64,000 nucleotides of DNA from CAZNKU01 sp045541135 (GTDB lineage Bacteria > Bacillota > Clostridia > Monoglobales > Firm-18). The translations under genes were made by a program, and so were the position numbers. The notes under the pieces were generated by a model that was given only the letters and a program-made list of their open reading frames with translations, searched no databases and was not told the DNA's origin. The DNA lies in NCBI GenBank assembly GCA_045541135.1, contig JAZQIO010000020.1, positions 1 through 64,000 of the forward strand, given 5' to 3'. Position 1 is the first letter of the stretch. The number at the start of each line of letters is the position of its first letter. Shown here piece by piece: positions 16,820-26,774 of the stretch.

Positions 16820-17521
16820 TTAGTCCCTTCTGCTTCCGAATATTCTCAGCAGATACAAGAAAATATTTATAAAATCAAGATACAAAGACAAAGCACCCAT
16901 AATAGCAATTTTTCTTTGCATCTGGTAATCGCCTACTGATGCATAGTAGTAAGATTTAAGCTTTTGTGTGTCGTAGGCAACAAGTCCTACAAATACTGCA
17001 ACTGCAATAAACGCAATAACAAGGTCAAATGTTTCGCTGCCTATGAAAAGATTGATAATTGTTGCAACAATAATGCCTATAAGTGCCATCATAAGCATAT
17101 TACCTATGTTTGTAAGGTCTTTTTTTGTAACTGCACCGTATACTGCCATTACACCGAAGCTTATTGCAGTTGTAAAAAACGATACATAAACAGTACCAAG
17201 GTCATACACGTAAAAAACACTCGCAAGCGTTATACCGTTAATTACAGCATACAGATAAAACATAGCCTGACAGGCACCATAGCCCATTTTCCCTATTCTT
17301 GCAGAAAGTATAAATACAACTGCAAGCTCTGCAATTATAAGCACAAAAACAAGATTGCTACCGTAAAAAAGATCCATTAATGTATCGCTTGTAGCAGTAA
17401 ACAATGCCGCAACCGCAGTTACAAGCAGCCCTAAAAACATTGTCCCGAACACCTTGGATATATAGGCATTAAGTCCGCTTTGTGTACCTGCATTGCCTTG
17501 TGAATAGACGTCATTATACAT
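16820..17521 (-). CDS. Bax inhibitor-1 / YccA family membrane protein
   Basis: A 233-residue membrane protein with seven predicted helices, of the BI-1 (YetJ-like) family. Bacterial members act as pH-sensitive calcium leak channels or modulate membrane proteases. The family pattern is visible: an N-terminal soluble segment, SxRIGKMGYGACQAMFYLYA, and the C-terminal YDTQKLKS followed by ALSLYLDFINIFLYLLRIFG with the paired acidic residues of the gate. It lies between RNase J and DegV genes with short gaps, so co-transcription is likely. Confidence 0.88.
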   Translation of the reverse strand: MYNDVYSQGNAGTQSGLNAYISKVFGTMFLGLLVTAVAALFTATSDTLMDLFYGSNLVFVLIIAELAVVFILSARIGKMGYGACQAMFYLYAVINGITLASVFYVYDLGTVYVSFFTTAISFGVMAVYGAVTKKDLTNIGNMLMMALIGIIVATIINLFIGSETFDLVIAFIAVAVFVGLVAYDTQKLKSYYYASVGDYQMQRKIAIMGALSLYLDFINIFLYLLRIFGSRRD

Positions 17522-17537
17522 AATAAAGCCTCCTTTA

Positions 17538-19205
17538 TCAAACTTCCATTATAACAGGAAGAATCATTGGTTTTCTCTTTGTTTTGTAGTACAGATAATC
17601 ACTTAAATCACTTTTTATTTTTGCTTTCATTGTATTCCAGTCACAATTTCTTCTGTCGTTGCATTTTTCAATGGATTTTCGTGCACATTCTCTTATGTTT
17701 TCCATAAGGTCTTCGCTTTCACGCATATACACAAAACCTCGTGAAACTACGTCGGGACCGGATACAATCTGACGTTTGTATGAATCCAGCGTAACAACAA
17801 CTACTATAAGTCCGTCTTCGGCAAGCAACTTTCTGTCCCGCAAAACAATGTTGCCAACATCACCTACGCCAAGTCCGTCAACTAAAACCCTACCGGACGG
17901 CACCGAACCGGTGATTTTGAATTTTTCGCCGTTAAGTTCAAGTACACTTCCTATCTGAAGCTTAACAATGTTTTTTTCAGGAATACCCATTTTCTGAGCA
18001 ATCACGGAATGGTGATACAAATGTCTGTATTCACCATGAACAGGAATAAAGAACTTCGGATTTGCAAGATTCATTATAATTTTAAGCTCTTCCGTACATG
18101 CATGGCCGGAAACATGAATATCTGCCAAAGCCTCGTAAATTACATTTGTTCCAAGCTTATACAATTCGTTAATTACTTTAGAAACCGCCTTTTCGTTTCC
18201 GGGAATCGGATTTGCGGAAATAATAACGGTATCCTTAGGTCCCAAAGTAACTTTACGATGTTCGGAATAAGCCATTCTGGTAAGGGCACTCATTGCCTCA
18301 CCCTGACTTCCCGTCGTTATTATAACCAGCTTGTGTGACGGATAATTTGTTATTTCATCTATATCTATAAGCACACCCTTAGGAACTTTCATATGTCCCA
18401 GCTCCACTGCTACAGATACAACATTTACTATACTGCGTCCCGAAAGAGCTATTTTTCTTCCGTACTGTACTGCAGAATTAACTATCTGTTGCATTCTGTG
18501 AATGTTAGAAGCAAAGGTTGCTACAATTATTCTGTTTTTCAGGTTGTTTCGGAATATTTCATCAAAGGCAGCACCCACTGTGCTCTCGCTCATAGTATAC
18601 CCGGGACGTTCCGCATTGGTACTGTCGGACATAAGAGCAAGAATACCTTTTTTACCAAGCTCACCAATACGCTTCAGATCTATCATTTTCCCTTCAATGG
18701 GTGTAGAGTCAATTTTAAAGTCCCCGGTATGGAGAATCACACCAACAGGTGTGTGAAATGCAATAGCGGCAGCATCAGGAATACTGTGGTTACTGCGGAT
18801 AAATTCCACGCGGAACTCTCCCAATTTAAGTACATTCCCCGGCAATACGCTATGCAATTTCACAACCTTGTCAAGTCCGTGCTCCTTAAGCTTGTTAAGA
18901 ACAAGCCCAATTGTAAGTCTTGTACCGTAAACAGGTACATTTATCTTACTTAAGAAATAAGGTAGTGCACCAATATGGTCCTCATGACCGTGGGTAAGTA
19001 CAACTGCCCTTATTTTATCCTGATTTTTTTCCAGATAGGCAAAATCAGGTATTACAATATCCACTCCCGGCATTTCTTCATCGGGAAATGCCATACCGCA
19101 GTCCAGAACCACAATATCATTACCGTATTCAAATACCGTAATGTTTTTTCCGATCTCCTCCAGACCACCAAGCGGAATAATCTTTAAATTTTGTTTTTTT
19201 GCCAC
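17538..19205 (-). CDS. rnj: Ribonuclease J
   Basis: A beta-CASP metallo-beta-lactamase-fold RNase with endonuclease and 5'-3' exonuclease activity, central to mRNA decay and rRNA processing in Firmicutes. The 555-residue protein has the zinc motif LTHGHEDHIGALPYF, then SDSTNAERPGYTMSE, the beta-CASP domain and the C-terminal HGEYRHLYHH segment. The start is GTG with GGAGG seven bases upstream. Only one RNase J lies in the window, so J1 and J2 cannot be distinguished. Confidence 0.93.
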   Translation of the reverse strand: MAKKQNLKIIPLGGLEEIGKNITVFEYGNDIVVLDCGMAFPDEEMPGVDIVIPDFAYLEKNQDKIRAVVLTHGHEDHIGALPYFLSKINVPVYGTRLTIGLVLNKLKEHGLDKVVKLHSVLPGNVLKLGEFRVEFIRSNHSIPDAAAIAFHTPVGVILHTGDFKIDSTPIEGKMIDLKRIGELGKKGILALMSDSTNAERPGYTMSESTVGAAFDEIFRNNLKNRIIVATFASNIHRMQQIVNSAVQYGRKIALSGRSIVNVVSVAVELGHMKVPKGVLIDIDEITNYPSHKLVIITTGSQGEAMSALTRMAYSEHRKVTLGPKDTVIISANPIPGNEKAVSKVINELYKLGTNVIYEALADIHVSGHACTEELKIIMNLANPKFFIPVHGEYRHLYHHSVIAQKMGIPEKNIVKLQIGSVLELNGEKFKITGSVPSGRVLVDGLGVGDVGNIVLRDRKLLAEDGLIVVVVTLDSYKRQIVSGPDVVSRGFVYMRESEDLMENIRECARKSIEKCNDRRNCDWNTMKAKIKSDLSDYLYYKTKRKPMILPVIMEV

Positions 19206-19324
19206 AATTTAACCTCCATATTCAATTATTTTCCGTACATAAAAAGCTGTTTCTAATTACTATACCATTACCTCAGTATTAAGTAATTAAAATTTGTGGA
19301 TTTTAGTAATCCTTATATGATAAA

Positions 19325-20386
19325 TTATTGGATTTTATACTTGTTCTTGGTTTTACTTTCCATAAGAACATCAAGCATATCCAATGACTTACCTGTACCG
19401 ATAGCTACGCATGAAATCGGATTTTCTGCAACTTCGCAATGAATACCTGTTTCATGTGCAATAAGTCTGTCAAGACCCCAGATAAGAGAGCCGCCACCTG
19501 TCATAACAATACCCTTTTCACTGATATCGCCAACAAGCTCGGGTGGGGTCTGTTCAAGAACAGCCTTTACTGCATCAACAATCTGAAGCGAAGGTTCTTC
19601 AAATGCCTCAAACATTTCATCTGCAGTAATTGTAATAGTTTTAGGAAGACCGGAAACAAGGCTTCTTCCGCGTATTTCAGTAGATTCAGCACGAACTTTT
19701 TTATCTTCCTCTGTTCTTTCAAACACACAGCCGATATTAATTTTAAGCTGTTCGGCTGTACGTTCACCTATAAGTATATTATGTTTCTTTCTGATATATT
19801 TTATAATAGCTTCGTCAAATTTATCACCGGCAACTTTAATTGATTCAGATACAACTATGCCACCAAGAGAAATAACAGCGATGTCTGTTGTACCGCCACC
19901 GATATCAACAATCATAGTGCCGCTTGGTTTTGCTATATCAATACCGGCACCTATAGCACCTGCAATAGGCTCTTCAATAAGGTATGTTTTGCTTGCACCT
20001 GCCTGAGTAGCCGCATCAATAACTGCTCTTTCCTCAACTTCTGTTACCCCGCTTGGTACACAAATCATAACACGTGGTTTAAATACTCTTTTCTTACATA
20101 CACTGTCCAGAAAGTGTCTTAACATTTTTTCTGTCATGTCGTAGTCAGAAATAACGCCGTCTTTAAGCGGTCTTATTGCCACAATGTTACCCGGTGTACG
20201 TCCAAGCATACGTCTTGCTTCTTCACCAACTGCCAGCAACTGCTTTGTGTTTGTGTCCATAGCTACCACTGAAGGCTCTTCAAGAACAATTCCCTTTCCC
20301 TTAACATAAACCAATACAGATGCAGTACCAAGGTCGATACCTACATCATTGCTGATTTTAAACAAATCGCTGAATTTGAATTTCAT
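19325..20386 (-). CDS. mreB: Rod-shape protein of the MreB family
   Basis: An actin-like filament protein that guides lateral peptidoglycan synthesis. The 353-residue protein has the actin-fold nucleotide motifs: the phosphate-1 loop VGIDLGTASVLVY, the IVDIGGGTTDIAVI phosphate-2 loop and the GIVMTGGGSLIWGLD adenosine motif. It also has the conserved PGNIVAIRPLKDGVI. It is not followed by mreC-mreD, which points to an Mbl-type role, and is preceded by a cell-wall glycosyltransferase fusion after 21 bases. Which of the paralogues (MreB, Mbl, MreBH) it represents is uncertain. Confidence 0.9.
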   Translation of the reverse strand: MKFKFSDLFKISNDVGIDLGTASVLVYVKGKGIVLEEPSVVAMDTNTKQLLAVGEEARRMLGRTPGNIVAIRPLKDGVISDYDMTEKMLRHFLDSVCKKRVFKPRVMICVPSGVTEVEERAVIDAATQAGASKTYLIEEPIAGAIGAGIDIAKPSGTMIVDIGGGTTDIAVISLGGIVVSESIKVAGDKFDEAIIKYIRKKHNILIGERTAEQLKINIGCVFERTEEDKKVRAESTEIRGRSLVSGLPKTITITADEMFEAFEEPSLQIVDAVKAVLEQTPPELVGDISEKGIVMTGGGSLIWGLDRLIAHETGIHCEVAENPISCVAIGTGKSLDMLDVLMESKTKNKYKIQ

Positions 20387-20407
20387 ATATATTCCTCCGT
20401 TTCTTTA

Positions 20408-22579
20408 TTAAAATTCCATGAGCTCTATTGCACTCTTAGCGTCACAGACATTTTTTTCTTTCATTATTTTTGTTGTTTCTTCAATGCTTGCAGATATTTC
20501 GTTTTTGTTTTCAATAATATATTCAACTTCTTTAACAAGCTCGTTTACATCAATTTTTTCAACATAGGCACTGAAACAATTCCACTTTTTAACAATTGCA
20601 TCAACCTTAGGGTCATAAGAAAGTGCAACAATCGGAACATTTACACTTAAAGAATAAATTAAAATATGCAATCTCATACCAAGCACAAATTCGCTGTTCT
20701 GAATATAGCCTATAAGCGTTTCTACATCTTTAAACGGCTCGGATACCCTTCCTCCGCACTTTGCCGCAATATCTGCACATATTTCGTCATCCATCCAGCT
20801 TTGCATAGGTATAAATACAGGTTGAATATTATACTTTTCTTTTATAATTCTGCATACCTCGGCAAGCTTATCTGCAAAATCTCCGGGAAGCTTTTTCCAC
20901 TTTCTTGCAGAAATTACAAAGTAGCGGCCGTCCGTAGTTTCTCCTGCAAAAGCCGGTTTTAGAGAAAAAGCAGGGTCGGCAGAAACCGTTATTTCTCTTT
21001 CCACACCTATGTTTCCAAGTTCTTCAAGTGACTGTTCATCACGTAATGTAATTTTGTCCACTTTTGCTAACAGTCTTTTGCAATCCTCACGATTTTTAGG
21101 CGAATTCAGCGGGCCTATGCCGTTTGCATAAACCATAACCCTCGCACCGAAATGTATGGCACTTTTCATAACCAATGAATAGTACTTGTAAGACTGTGTA
21201 CTGGTAACATCCTGAAGCAGACTTCCTCCGCCACTTATAAGCAATCTGGTACGCTTGAGAAGTCTTATTATTTTAAAAATATTGTATCTGTGAATACTGT
21301 TGACTTTGTATATTTCAGATGTTTCTGCAGGCTTTTTGGAAAGCACCGTTATGGATATATCGGGCTTTTGCTCCTTAAGATTTTGAACAATCGCCTTAAG
21401 CAAGGAATCATCACCAATGTTTTTATATCCGTAATATCCGGAAATAAGAACATCGTTTGGTCTGAAGGGATTTTTTGCCAACAGCTTAGCGTAAGCATTT
21501 TCGTAATCGTCAACCATTCTTGAAACAGAATAGTTATCAAGTATAAACTGTCTGTTGTATTTTCCTGTTTCCGTAATTTTTTCACTGTCCAGAATGCTGC
21601 ATATGTCATTATACAACAACTCGTCCGACGGCATTTCACATCCGCGACAGCAAAAGTTTGTTTTTATACTTATATCAATTTTGTCTTCACCAAAAACACC
21701 TATGTAACCTTCATTACCTGCAATAATAACAGGCTTTTCGGCAGACATAGCTTCAAGTGCCGCACGGGATACACCTATAAACATATTTCCCGAAGCAACG
21801 AATTTATTAATGTCGGTACGTCCGTTTGTTGCAATTGCAACCCTTGTACCTAAAGTCTTGTTTACTTCATTTACCTTTTCGGTAAGTCTTTCGTAGTCGT
21901 TGCCGCCGCCTACAATTACAACTTCAAGGTCGGGATATTTTTTATAAAGCCTTGGTGTAACATTAAGCAAATTAAACGCAACCGCACTACGGTCCGTATC
22001 CATACGGCTTACATATACTATACGTGTTTTTTCTTTGTTTAAATCAAATTCCTCTGCAACATCAGACCAGTCTGTGTCGGAAGAGAATTTCTTTGTGTCT
22101 ATGCCGTTGATTGTAACATCAACCTTTTCACCGGGATATCCGTAGCTGTCATAAAGATATTTTTTTATATCGTTACTTACGGCTATTGAGCGTTCTCCCC
22201 AATTTGTCATATACTTAAGTGCCATATTGGTTTTAAAAACCCAGTGAGCGGTTGTTATAAAACGAAATTTAAGCTTTTTGTGAAGCATGCCGCAAATAAA
22301 TCCGGGTATACGTGCATGAGCATGTACAATATCGTATCTGTTTTTTTTGATAAGCTTTTTCAAACCTCTGTAGGACTTATACATAGATACAGGATTTTTA
22401 ACATGTAACGGTAATTTGTGGTGCTCTATATTATATTTCGCAATTTCATTTTCATATACGCCGCCGTTTGACGCAACATGAATTTCGTGACCGCGTCTTG
22501 CAAGTTCTATGGCAAGCTCGGCAACATGAGTTTCCGCACCGCCTATTTCAAGCCCCATTAATACCATTAAAATCTTCAA
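20408..22579 (-). CDS. csaB: Glycosyltransferase family 4 - CsaB pyruvyl transferase fusion
   Basis: A 723-residue two-domain protein. Residues 1-370 form a GT4 glycosyltransferase: GLEIGGAETHVAELA at the N-terminus and SRAALEAMSAEKPVI with the ExxE-like donor site near 275. Residues 374-723 form a polysaccharide pyruvyl transferase of the CsaB type (LISGYYGYKNIGDDSLL, LISGGGSLLQD, VYANGIGPL). CsaB adds pyruvate ketals to secondary cell-wall polymer, to which SLH-domain proteins anchor. The fusion suggests that sugar addition and pyruvylation of the same polymer are coupled. It sits directly upstream of mreB. Confidence 0.88.
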   Translation of the reverse strand: MKILMVLMGLEIGGAETHVAELAIELARRGHEIHVASNGGVYENEIAKYNIEHHKLPLHVKNPVSMYKSYRGLKKLIKKNRYDIVHAHARIPGFICGMLHKKLKFRFITTAHWVFKTNMALKYMTNWGERSIAVSNDIKKYLYDSYGYPGEKVDVTINGIDTKKFSSDTDWSDVAEEFDLNKEKTRIVYVSRMDTDRSAVAFNLLNVTPRLYKKYPDLEVVIVGGGNDYERLTEKVNEVNKTLGTRVAIATNGRTDINKFVASGNMFIGVSRAALEAMSAEKPVIIAGNEGYIGVFGEDKIDISIKTNFCCRGCEMPSDELLYNDICSILDSEKITETGKYNRQFILDNYSVSRMVDDYENAYAKLLAKNPFRPNDVLISGYYGYKNIGDDSLLKAIVQNLKEQKPDISITVLSKKPAETSEIYKVNSIHRYNIFKIIRLLKRTRLLISGGGSLLQDVTSTQSYKYYSLVMKSAIHFGARVMVYANGIGPLNSPKNREDCKRLLAKVDKITLRDEQSLEELGNIGVEREITVSADPAFSLKPAFAGETTDGRYFVISARKWKKLPGDFADKLAEVCRIIKEKYNIQPVFIPMQSWMDDEICADIAAKCGGRVSEPFKDVETLIGYIQNSEFVLGMRLHILIYSLSVNVPIVALSYDPKVDAIVKKWNCFSAYVEKIDVNELVKEVEYIIENKNEISASIEETTKIMKEKNVCDAKSAIELMEF

Positions 22580-22583
22580 AGGA

Positions 22584-23450
22584 TTATTCTCCCTTCATGT
22601 CAAAAATTATACCTGTAACACCCGGCCCGGTATGCGTGCCTATTATACAGCCAAGGTCAAACTGTTCTATTTCTACATCTCCAAGTTTTTCCTTTAAAAG
22701 TTTTATTGCAATTTCACAGCTTTCGTCAGCATATCCGTTGGCAAGCCATATTTTAGGCTTATTAACTGTATCATATTCCTCTGCTGTCATATTAACAATT
22801 TTATTAAGTGATTTCTGCATACCACGTTCCTTGCCTATATTTTCAACAAGGCCGTCATTTATTGTAAGAATAGGCTTTATTCCCAGAAGACCGCCTATCA
22901 CAGCAGTTGTTGCTTTAATTCTTCCGCCTTTTTGAAGATGCTTAAGATCATCTACTATAAAATACGCATTCCCCGTTTTTTTGCCCTGTTCAAAAGCATA
23001 TATAATTTCTTCATAAGAAGCTCCGCTTGAAGCAAGCTCTGCCATTTTTACGACATCTTTACCAAAAAGCATAGAATATTTTTCACTGTCTAAAACAACA
23101 ATGTTGGATTCATGTCCCAATTCATCCTCAATCTGCTCCTTCAAAAGATGTGCGGCGTTGTTTCCGCCGCTTGCCTTTGCGGACAATGTAACAAAAATCT
23201 GATAATCATAATTATCAAGATTGCTTCTGAATTCCTTTTCCATAAGGTCCATAGGAACCATACTTGTTGTAGGAATTTCCTCCATTTCCGGAAGCTTTTT
23301 CATATATTCTCTGCCGTCAAGGTCATATCTGTCGTGATACACCTTTCCGTCCATTACCACACAAATCGGCAAATATCCAATATTATACTTGTCAACCAGA
23401 TACTGTGGAATATCACTTGCTGAATCAGTAATGATTTTAATATGTGCCAT
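22584..23450 (-). CDS. DegV family fatty-acid-binding protein
   Basis: A second DegV/FakB-type lipid-binding protein of 288 residues, with IITDSASDIP at the N-terminus, TTSMVPMD, LSAKASGGNNAAH and the C-terminal IGTHTGPGVTGIIF. The ATG at 23450 has GGAGGG eight bases upstream, inside the end of trmL, and the two reading frames overlap by 14 bases, so translation is probably coupled. It differs clearly from the DegV at 15942-16793, so each may prefer a different fatty acid. Confidence 0.9.
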   Translation of the reverse strand: MAHIKIITDSASDIPQYLVDKYNIGYLPICVVMDGKVYHDRYDLDGREYMKKLPEMEEIPTTSMVPMDLMEKEFRSNLDNYDYQIFVTLSAKASGGNNAAHLLKEQIEDELGHESNIVVLDSEKYSMLFGKDVVKMAELASSGASYEEIIYAFEQGKKTGNAYFIVDDLKHLQKGGRIKATTAVIGGLLGIKPILTINDGLVENIGKERGMQKSLNKIVNMTAEEYDTVNKPKIWLANGYADESCEIAIKLLKEKLGDVEIEQFDLGCIIGTHTGPGVTGIIFDMKGE

Positions 23451-23931
23451 GTAATTTTCCCTCCTGCAATAACTTATCAAAATCTTTTTGTCTTAAAAAT
23501 TCATATGTTGCAATTGCAACTGCATTTGACAGATTAAGTGACCTTGCTTCGTCTATCATAGGTATCCTTACACATCTGTCGTCATAATGTTCAACCAACA
23601 GGCTTTCCGGCAAACCCTTGGTTTCCTTTCCAAACAGTAAATATACATCATCAGGAAAGGTTACCTCCGTATATGCCCTCGGTGCCTTAGTTGTAAAATA
23701 AAACATTGTATCGTTTTTATGAATTTCCATAAATTCATCAAGGCTTTCATAATATGTGATATCCAAAAGATGCCAATAATCAAGCCCTGCTCTTTTTAAT
23801 TTTTTATCATCTATTTCAAATCCCATAGGTTTTACAAGATGCAACCTTGCACCCGTTGCGGCACAGGTACGTGCCACATTGCCTGTATTCTGCGGGATTT
23901 CAGGCTCTACCATAACTATGTTAAGCCGCAA
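23437..23931 (-). CDS. trmL: tRNA (cytidine/uridine-34 2'-O)-methyltransferase TrmL
   Basis: A SPOUT-fold methylase that methylates the ribose of wobble base 34 in tRNA-Leu isoacceptors. About 164 residues long, it is a minimal SPOUT domain with EPEIPQNTGNVARTCAATGARLHL at the N-terminus (given here in part), LLFGKETKGLP and RSLNLSNAVAIATYE, the trefoil-knot S-adenosylmethionine site. The likely start is TTG 23931, which gives the family-typical RLNIVMVEPEIP opening with GGGGAG about ten bases upstream. A GTG at 23940 overlapping the comM stop is the alternative. Confidence 0.9.
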   Translation of the reverse strand: MRLNIVMVEPEIPQNTGNVARTCAATGARLHLVKPMGFEIDDKKLKRAGLDYWHLLDITYYESLDEFMEIHKNDTMFYFTTKAPRAYTEVTFPDDVYLLFGKETKGLPESLLVEHYDDRCVRIPMIDEARSLNLSNAVAIATYEFLRQKDFDKLLQEGKLHGTY

Positions 23932-23936
23932 ATTAA

Positions 23937-25475
23937 TCACGCTCCCCAAAATTTTCTGTCCAGACTTCTGTACTGAATTGCTTCAGCTATATGACTTACC
24001 GAAATTTCATCCTGTCCTTCCAGATCCGCAATAGTTCTTGCAACCTTTAAAATACGGTCGTGTGCACGGGCAGACAAACCAAGGTTATCAAATGCCGAAC
24101 GCAGAATTTCCCTGATTTCAGGACTGATACGGCAATACTTTCTTATCATAGAGGAAGAAAGCTGGGAATTTGTATAAATTCCGTCATCCTTATATCTTTC
24201 CTGCTGAATAAGTCTTGCTTTTTCAACACGTTTTTTTATTTCGGCACTGGATTCTTCCTTTTTCTCGGATGATAAATCCGAATATGAAACGGAAGGCACC
24301 TCTACGTGAATGTCTATTCTGTCCAGCATAGGTCCGCTTATTTTGCTCATATACTTCTGAATTTGCGGCGGTGTACAGGTACATTCGTGCTTAGGGTCCC
24401 CGAAGTAGCCGCATTTGCAAGGATTCATTGATGCCGCCAGCAACACATTTGACGGGTATGTACAGCTTGTGTTTGCACGGGTAATATTTACAACGCCGTC
24501 CTCCAATGGCTGACGCATAACCTCAATGGCAAGCCGCTGGAATTCCGGAAGCTCGTCCAGAAATAAAACTCCGTTATGAGCAATGCTTATTTCTCCCGGT
24601 TTTGGATTTGAGCCGCCACCAATAAGCCCTATTGGTGAAACTGTATGATGAGGGCTGCGGAAAGGTCTTGTTGTAACCAAAGATGTTCCCGGCTCCAAAA
24701 CACCTGCAATGGAATGCACTTTTGTGGTTTCCAAAGCCTCTTCAAAGGAAAGTGCAGGTAAAATTGTAGGTATTCTCTGCGCAAGCATAGATTTTCCCGT
24801 ACCGGGACTGCCAATAAGTATAATGTTGTGACCACCTGCAACAGCTACCTCAATAGCTCTTTTTACACTTTGCTGACCTTTAACATCAGAAAAGTCAACA
24901 TGATATTCCGCATTACTCGCAAAAATTTCTTCTATATCTATAACTGTAGGCTTTAAAAGTTCTTCGCCTTTAAGATGGTTTACAATTTCAGAAATATTAT
25001 TTGCTCCAATTATCTGTATATCGTTAACAACTGCCGCTTCGTTTGCATTTTCTGCAGGCAAAAATACTGTTTTTATACCATTGTCCCTTGCGGCAATTAC
25101 CATAGGTAAAATTCCGTTTATTCCGCGTAACTCTCCGTCTAATGAAAGCTCACCCAAAAAAGCACAGCTCTCTGTAGAAACTGCAGGCAGTTGTTCAGCC
25201 GCGGCAAGTATTGCCACAGTAATCGGCAAATCATATGCCGCACCTTCTTTTTTACGGTCAGCAGGGGCAAGGTTTACGGTTATCCTTTTAACCGGCACAG
25301 TGTAGTTACTGTTTTTAATGGCTGCCTTTACACGCTCTTTACTTTCTTTAACCGAAGCATCGGGAAGTCCTACTATATCAAATGCAGGAAGTCCGTTTGA
25401 CAAGTCTGTTTCAACAGTTACAACATAACCGTCAATGCCGTTTATTCCAAGGCTAAAAACCTTTGCCAAACTCAT
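23937..25475 (-). CDS. comM: YifB/ComM family Mg-chelatase-like AAA ATPase
   Basis: A 512-residue AAA+ protein; ComM is a branch-migration helicase that helps integrate DNA taken up by transformation. It has the N-terminal Lon-substrate-like domain (GLPAFDIVGLPDASVKESKER), Walker A (GSPGTGKSMLA), Walker B (LFLDELPEF), and the C-terminal Mg-chelatase lid with a CKCGYFGDPKHECTC cysteine cluster. The ATG at 25475 follows GGAGG. It heads the comM-trmL-degV run. dprA, another competence factor, lies at 51137-52252. Confidence 0.9.
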   Translation of the reverse strand: MSLAKVFSLGINGIDGYVVTVETDLSNGLPAFDIVGLPDASVKESKERVKAAIKNSNYTVPVKRITVNLAPADRKKEGAAYDLPITVAILAAAEQLPAVSTESCAFLGELSLDGELRGINGILPMVIAARDNGIKTVFLPAENANEAAVVNDIQIIGANNISEIVNHLKGEELLKPTVIDIEEIFASNAEYHVDFSDVKGQQSVKRAIEVAVAGGHNIILIGSPGTGKSMLAQRIPTILPALSFEEALETTKVHSIAGVLEPGTSLVTTRPFRSPHHTVSPIGLIGGGSNPKPGEISIAHNGVLFLDELPEFQRLAIEVMRQPLEDGVVNITRANTSCTYPSNVLLAASMNPCKCGYFGDPKHECTCTPPQIQKYMSKISGPMLDRIDIHVEVPSVSYSDLSSEKKEESSAEIKKRVEKARLIQQERYKDDGIYTNSQLSSSMIRKYCRISPEIREILRSAFDNLGLSARAHDRILKVARTIADLEGQDEISVSHIAEAIQYRSLDRKFWGA

Positions 25476-25513
25476 TACATAACCTCCCATTAAAGCATAA
25501 TATACTATTTTTA

Positions 25514-25542
25514 ATTATAACCAATTTTATTTAATATTGCAA
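25514..25542 (-). promoter_or_regulatory. comM operon promoter
   Basis: On the minus strand TTGCAA (25542-25537) and TATAAT (25519-25514) are separated by 17 bases, about 40 bases before comM. Confidence 0.75.
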
Positions 25543-25633
25543 GTGTTTTAAATATTTTTAAAAAAATCCTTTTAATTTTTAAAAAAGTGTGGTAAAATAT
25601 AGGTAATTATATAAAAAATGGGAGGTTTTGGGT

Positions 25634-26512
25634 TTGATACGCAGTATGACAGGCTTTGGCCGTTGTGAAAAATCCATTAACAATTACGATATTTCCGTTG
25701 AAATAAAGGCAGTTAACCACAGATATGCAGACTATAATATTAAGTTACCGAGAATGTACAATTTCCTTGAAGAAGACGTTAAAAACTATCTTCAGCAGTA
25801 CATAAAGCGCGGTAAAATAGATGTTTATCTTACAATATATAAAGAGCTTGACGATTCAAAAGAAATTATTCTTAATGAAGCATTGGCGGAAAGCTATGTA
25901 AAAGCCTTAAAGCTTATTGCAGAAAAATTCGAAGTAAGAGATGACATAAGCGTTTCTTCCGTAGCACGTTATAACGACATCTTTGAAATAAAGCATACTG
26001 AAGAAGATGAAGAAATTATAAAGGAAAGCGTCCTTGATGTTCTTGGCGAAGCATTAAACGGATTTTTGGCGGCCCGTGAACGTGAGGGTGAAAAGCTTGC
26101 AACGGATATGATTGCAAGAATTGCAACAATTAAAACCGAGGTTGAAAAAATTGAGGTTATTGCACCTGATACGGTTATAGAACACAAAAACAACATTATG
26201 GAAAGAATTAAAGAGCTTATAGGCGATGCTACTGTTGATGAAAACAGACTGCTTACCGAAACTGCAATTTATGCCGACAAGCTTTCCGTAAACGAAGAAA
26301 TTGTAAGACTTAAATGTCACCTTGAAGAATTTGACCGCATTATGGCAAAAGGTGATGCAGTGGGCAGAAGACTTGACTTCCTGCTACAGGAAATGAACAG
26401 AGAAACAAACACAATCGGTTCTAAGGCTAACAACCTTGAAATTTCAAATATTGTTATCAATATAAAATCAGAACTTGAAAAAGTAAGAGAACAGCTGCAG
26501 AATCTTGAATAG
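25634..26512 (+). CDS. yicC: YicC family endoribonuclease
   Basis: A 292-residue protein of the YicC/YloC family, shown in other bacteria to be an endoribonuclease that affects stability of small RNAs. The N-terminus MIRSMTGFGRCE and the C-terminal DUF1732 region (GRRLDFLLQEMNRETNTIGSK) are diagnostic. The start is TTG 25634, with GGAGG eight bases upstream; it yields the canonical IRSMTGFG opening. It leads the conserved Firmicutes run yicC-remA-gmk-rpoZ. Confidence 0.92.
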   Translation: MIRSMTGFGRCEKSINNYDISVEIKAVNHRYADYNIKLPRMYNFLEEDVKNYLQQYIKRGKIDVYLTIYKELDDSKEIILNEALAESYVKALKLIAEKFEVRDDISVSSVARYNDIFEIKHTEEDEEIIKESVLDVLGEALNGFLAAREREGEKLATDMIARIATIKTEVEKIEVIAPDTVIEHKNNIMERIKELIGDATVDENRLLTETAIYADKLSVNEEIVRLKCHLEEFDRIMAKGDAVGRRLDFLLQEMNRETNTIGSKANNLEISNIVINIKSELEKVREQLQNLE

Positions 26513-26525
26513 GAGGTTTAGGGAA

Positions 26526-26774
26526 ATGAAACTTATAAGCATAGGCTTCGGCAATATGGTTTCCGCCGACAGAATTGTGGCAATTGTTGGTCCCGACTCC
26601 GCACCTGTAAGAAGAATTATACAGGAATCAAAAGAACGCGGTATGCTAATTGACGCAAGCTGCGGACGTAAAACACGCTCTGTAATCATTGCAGACAGCG
26701 ACCACGTAATACTTAGTGCTATACAATCCGAAACAATAGCCCACAGAATGAAGGACGGTGGCGAAAATGAATAA
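26526..26774 (+). CDS. remA: Extracellular matrix regulator RemA (DUF370)
   Basis: An 82-residue DNA-binding protein. In Bacillus it activates biofilm matrix and osmoprotection genes by wrapping DNA around an octameric ring. Diagnostic segments are KLISIGFGNMVSADRIVAIV and LIDASCGRKTRSVIIADSDHV. The ATG at 26526 has AGGAGG upstream. Its C-terminal end overlaps gmk by eight bases. Confidence 0.93.
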   Translation: MKLISIGFGNMVSADRIVAIVGPDSAPVRRIIQESKERGMLIDASCGRKTRSVIIADSDHVILSAIQSETIAHRMKDGGENE

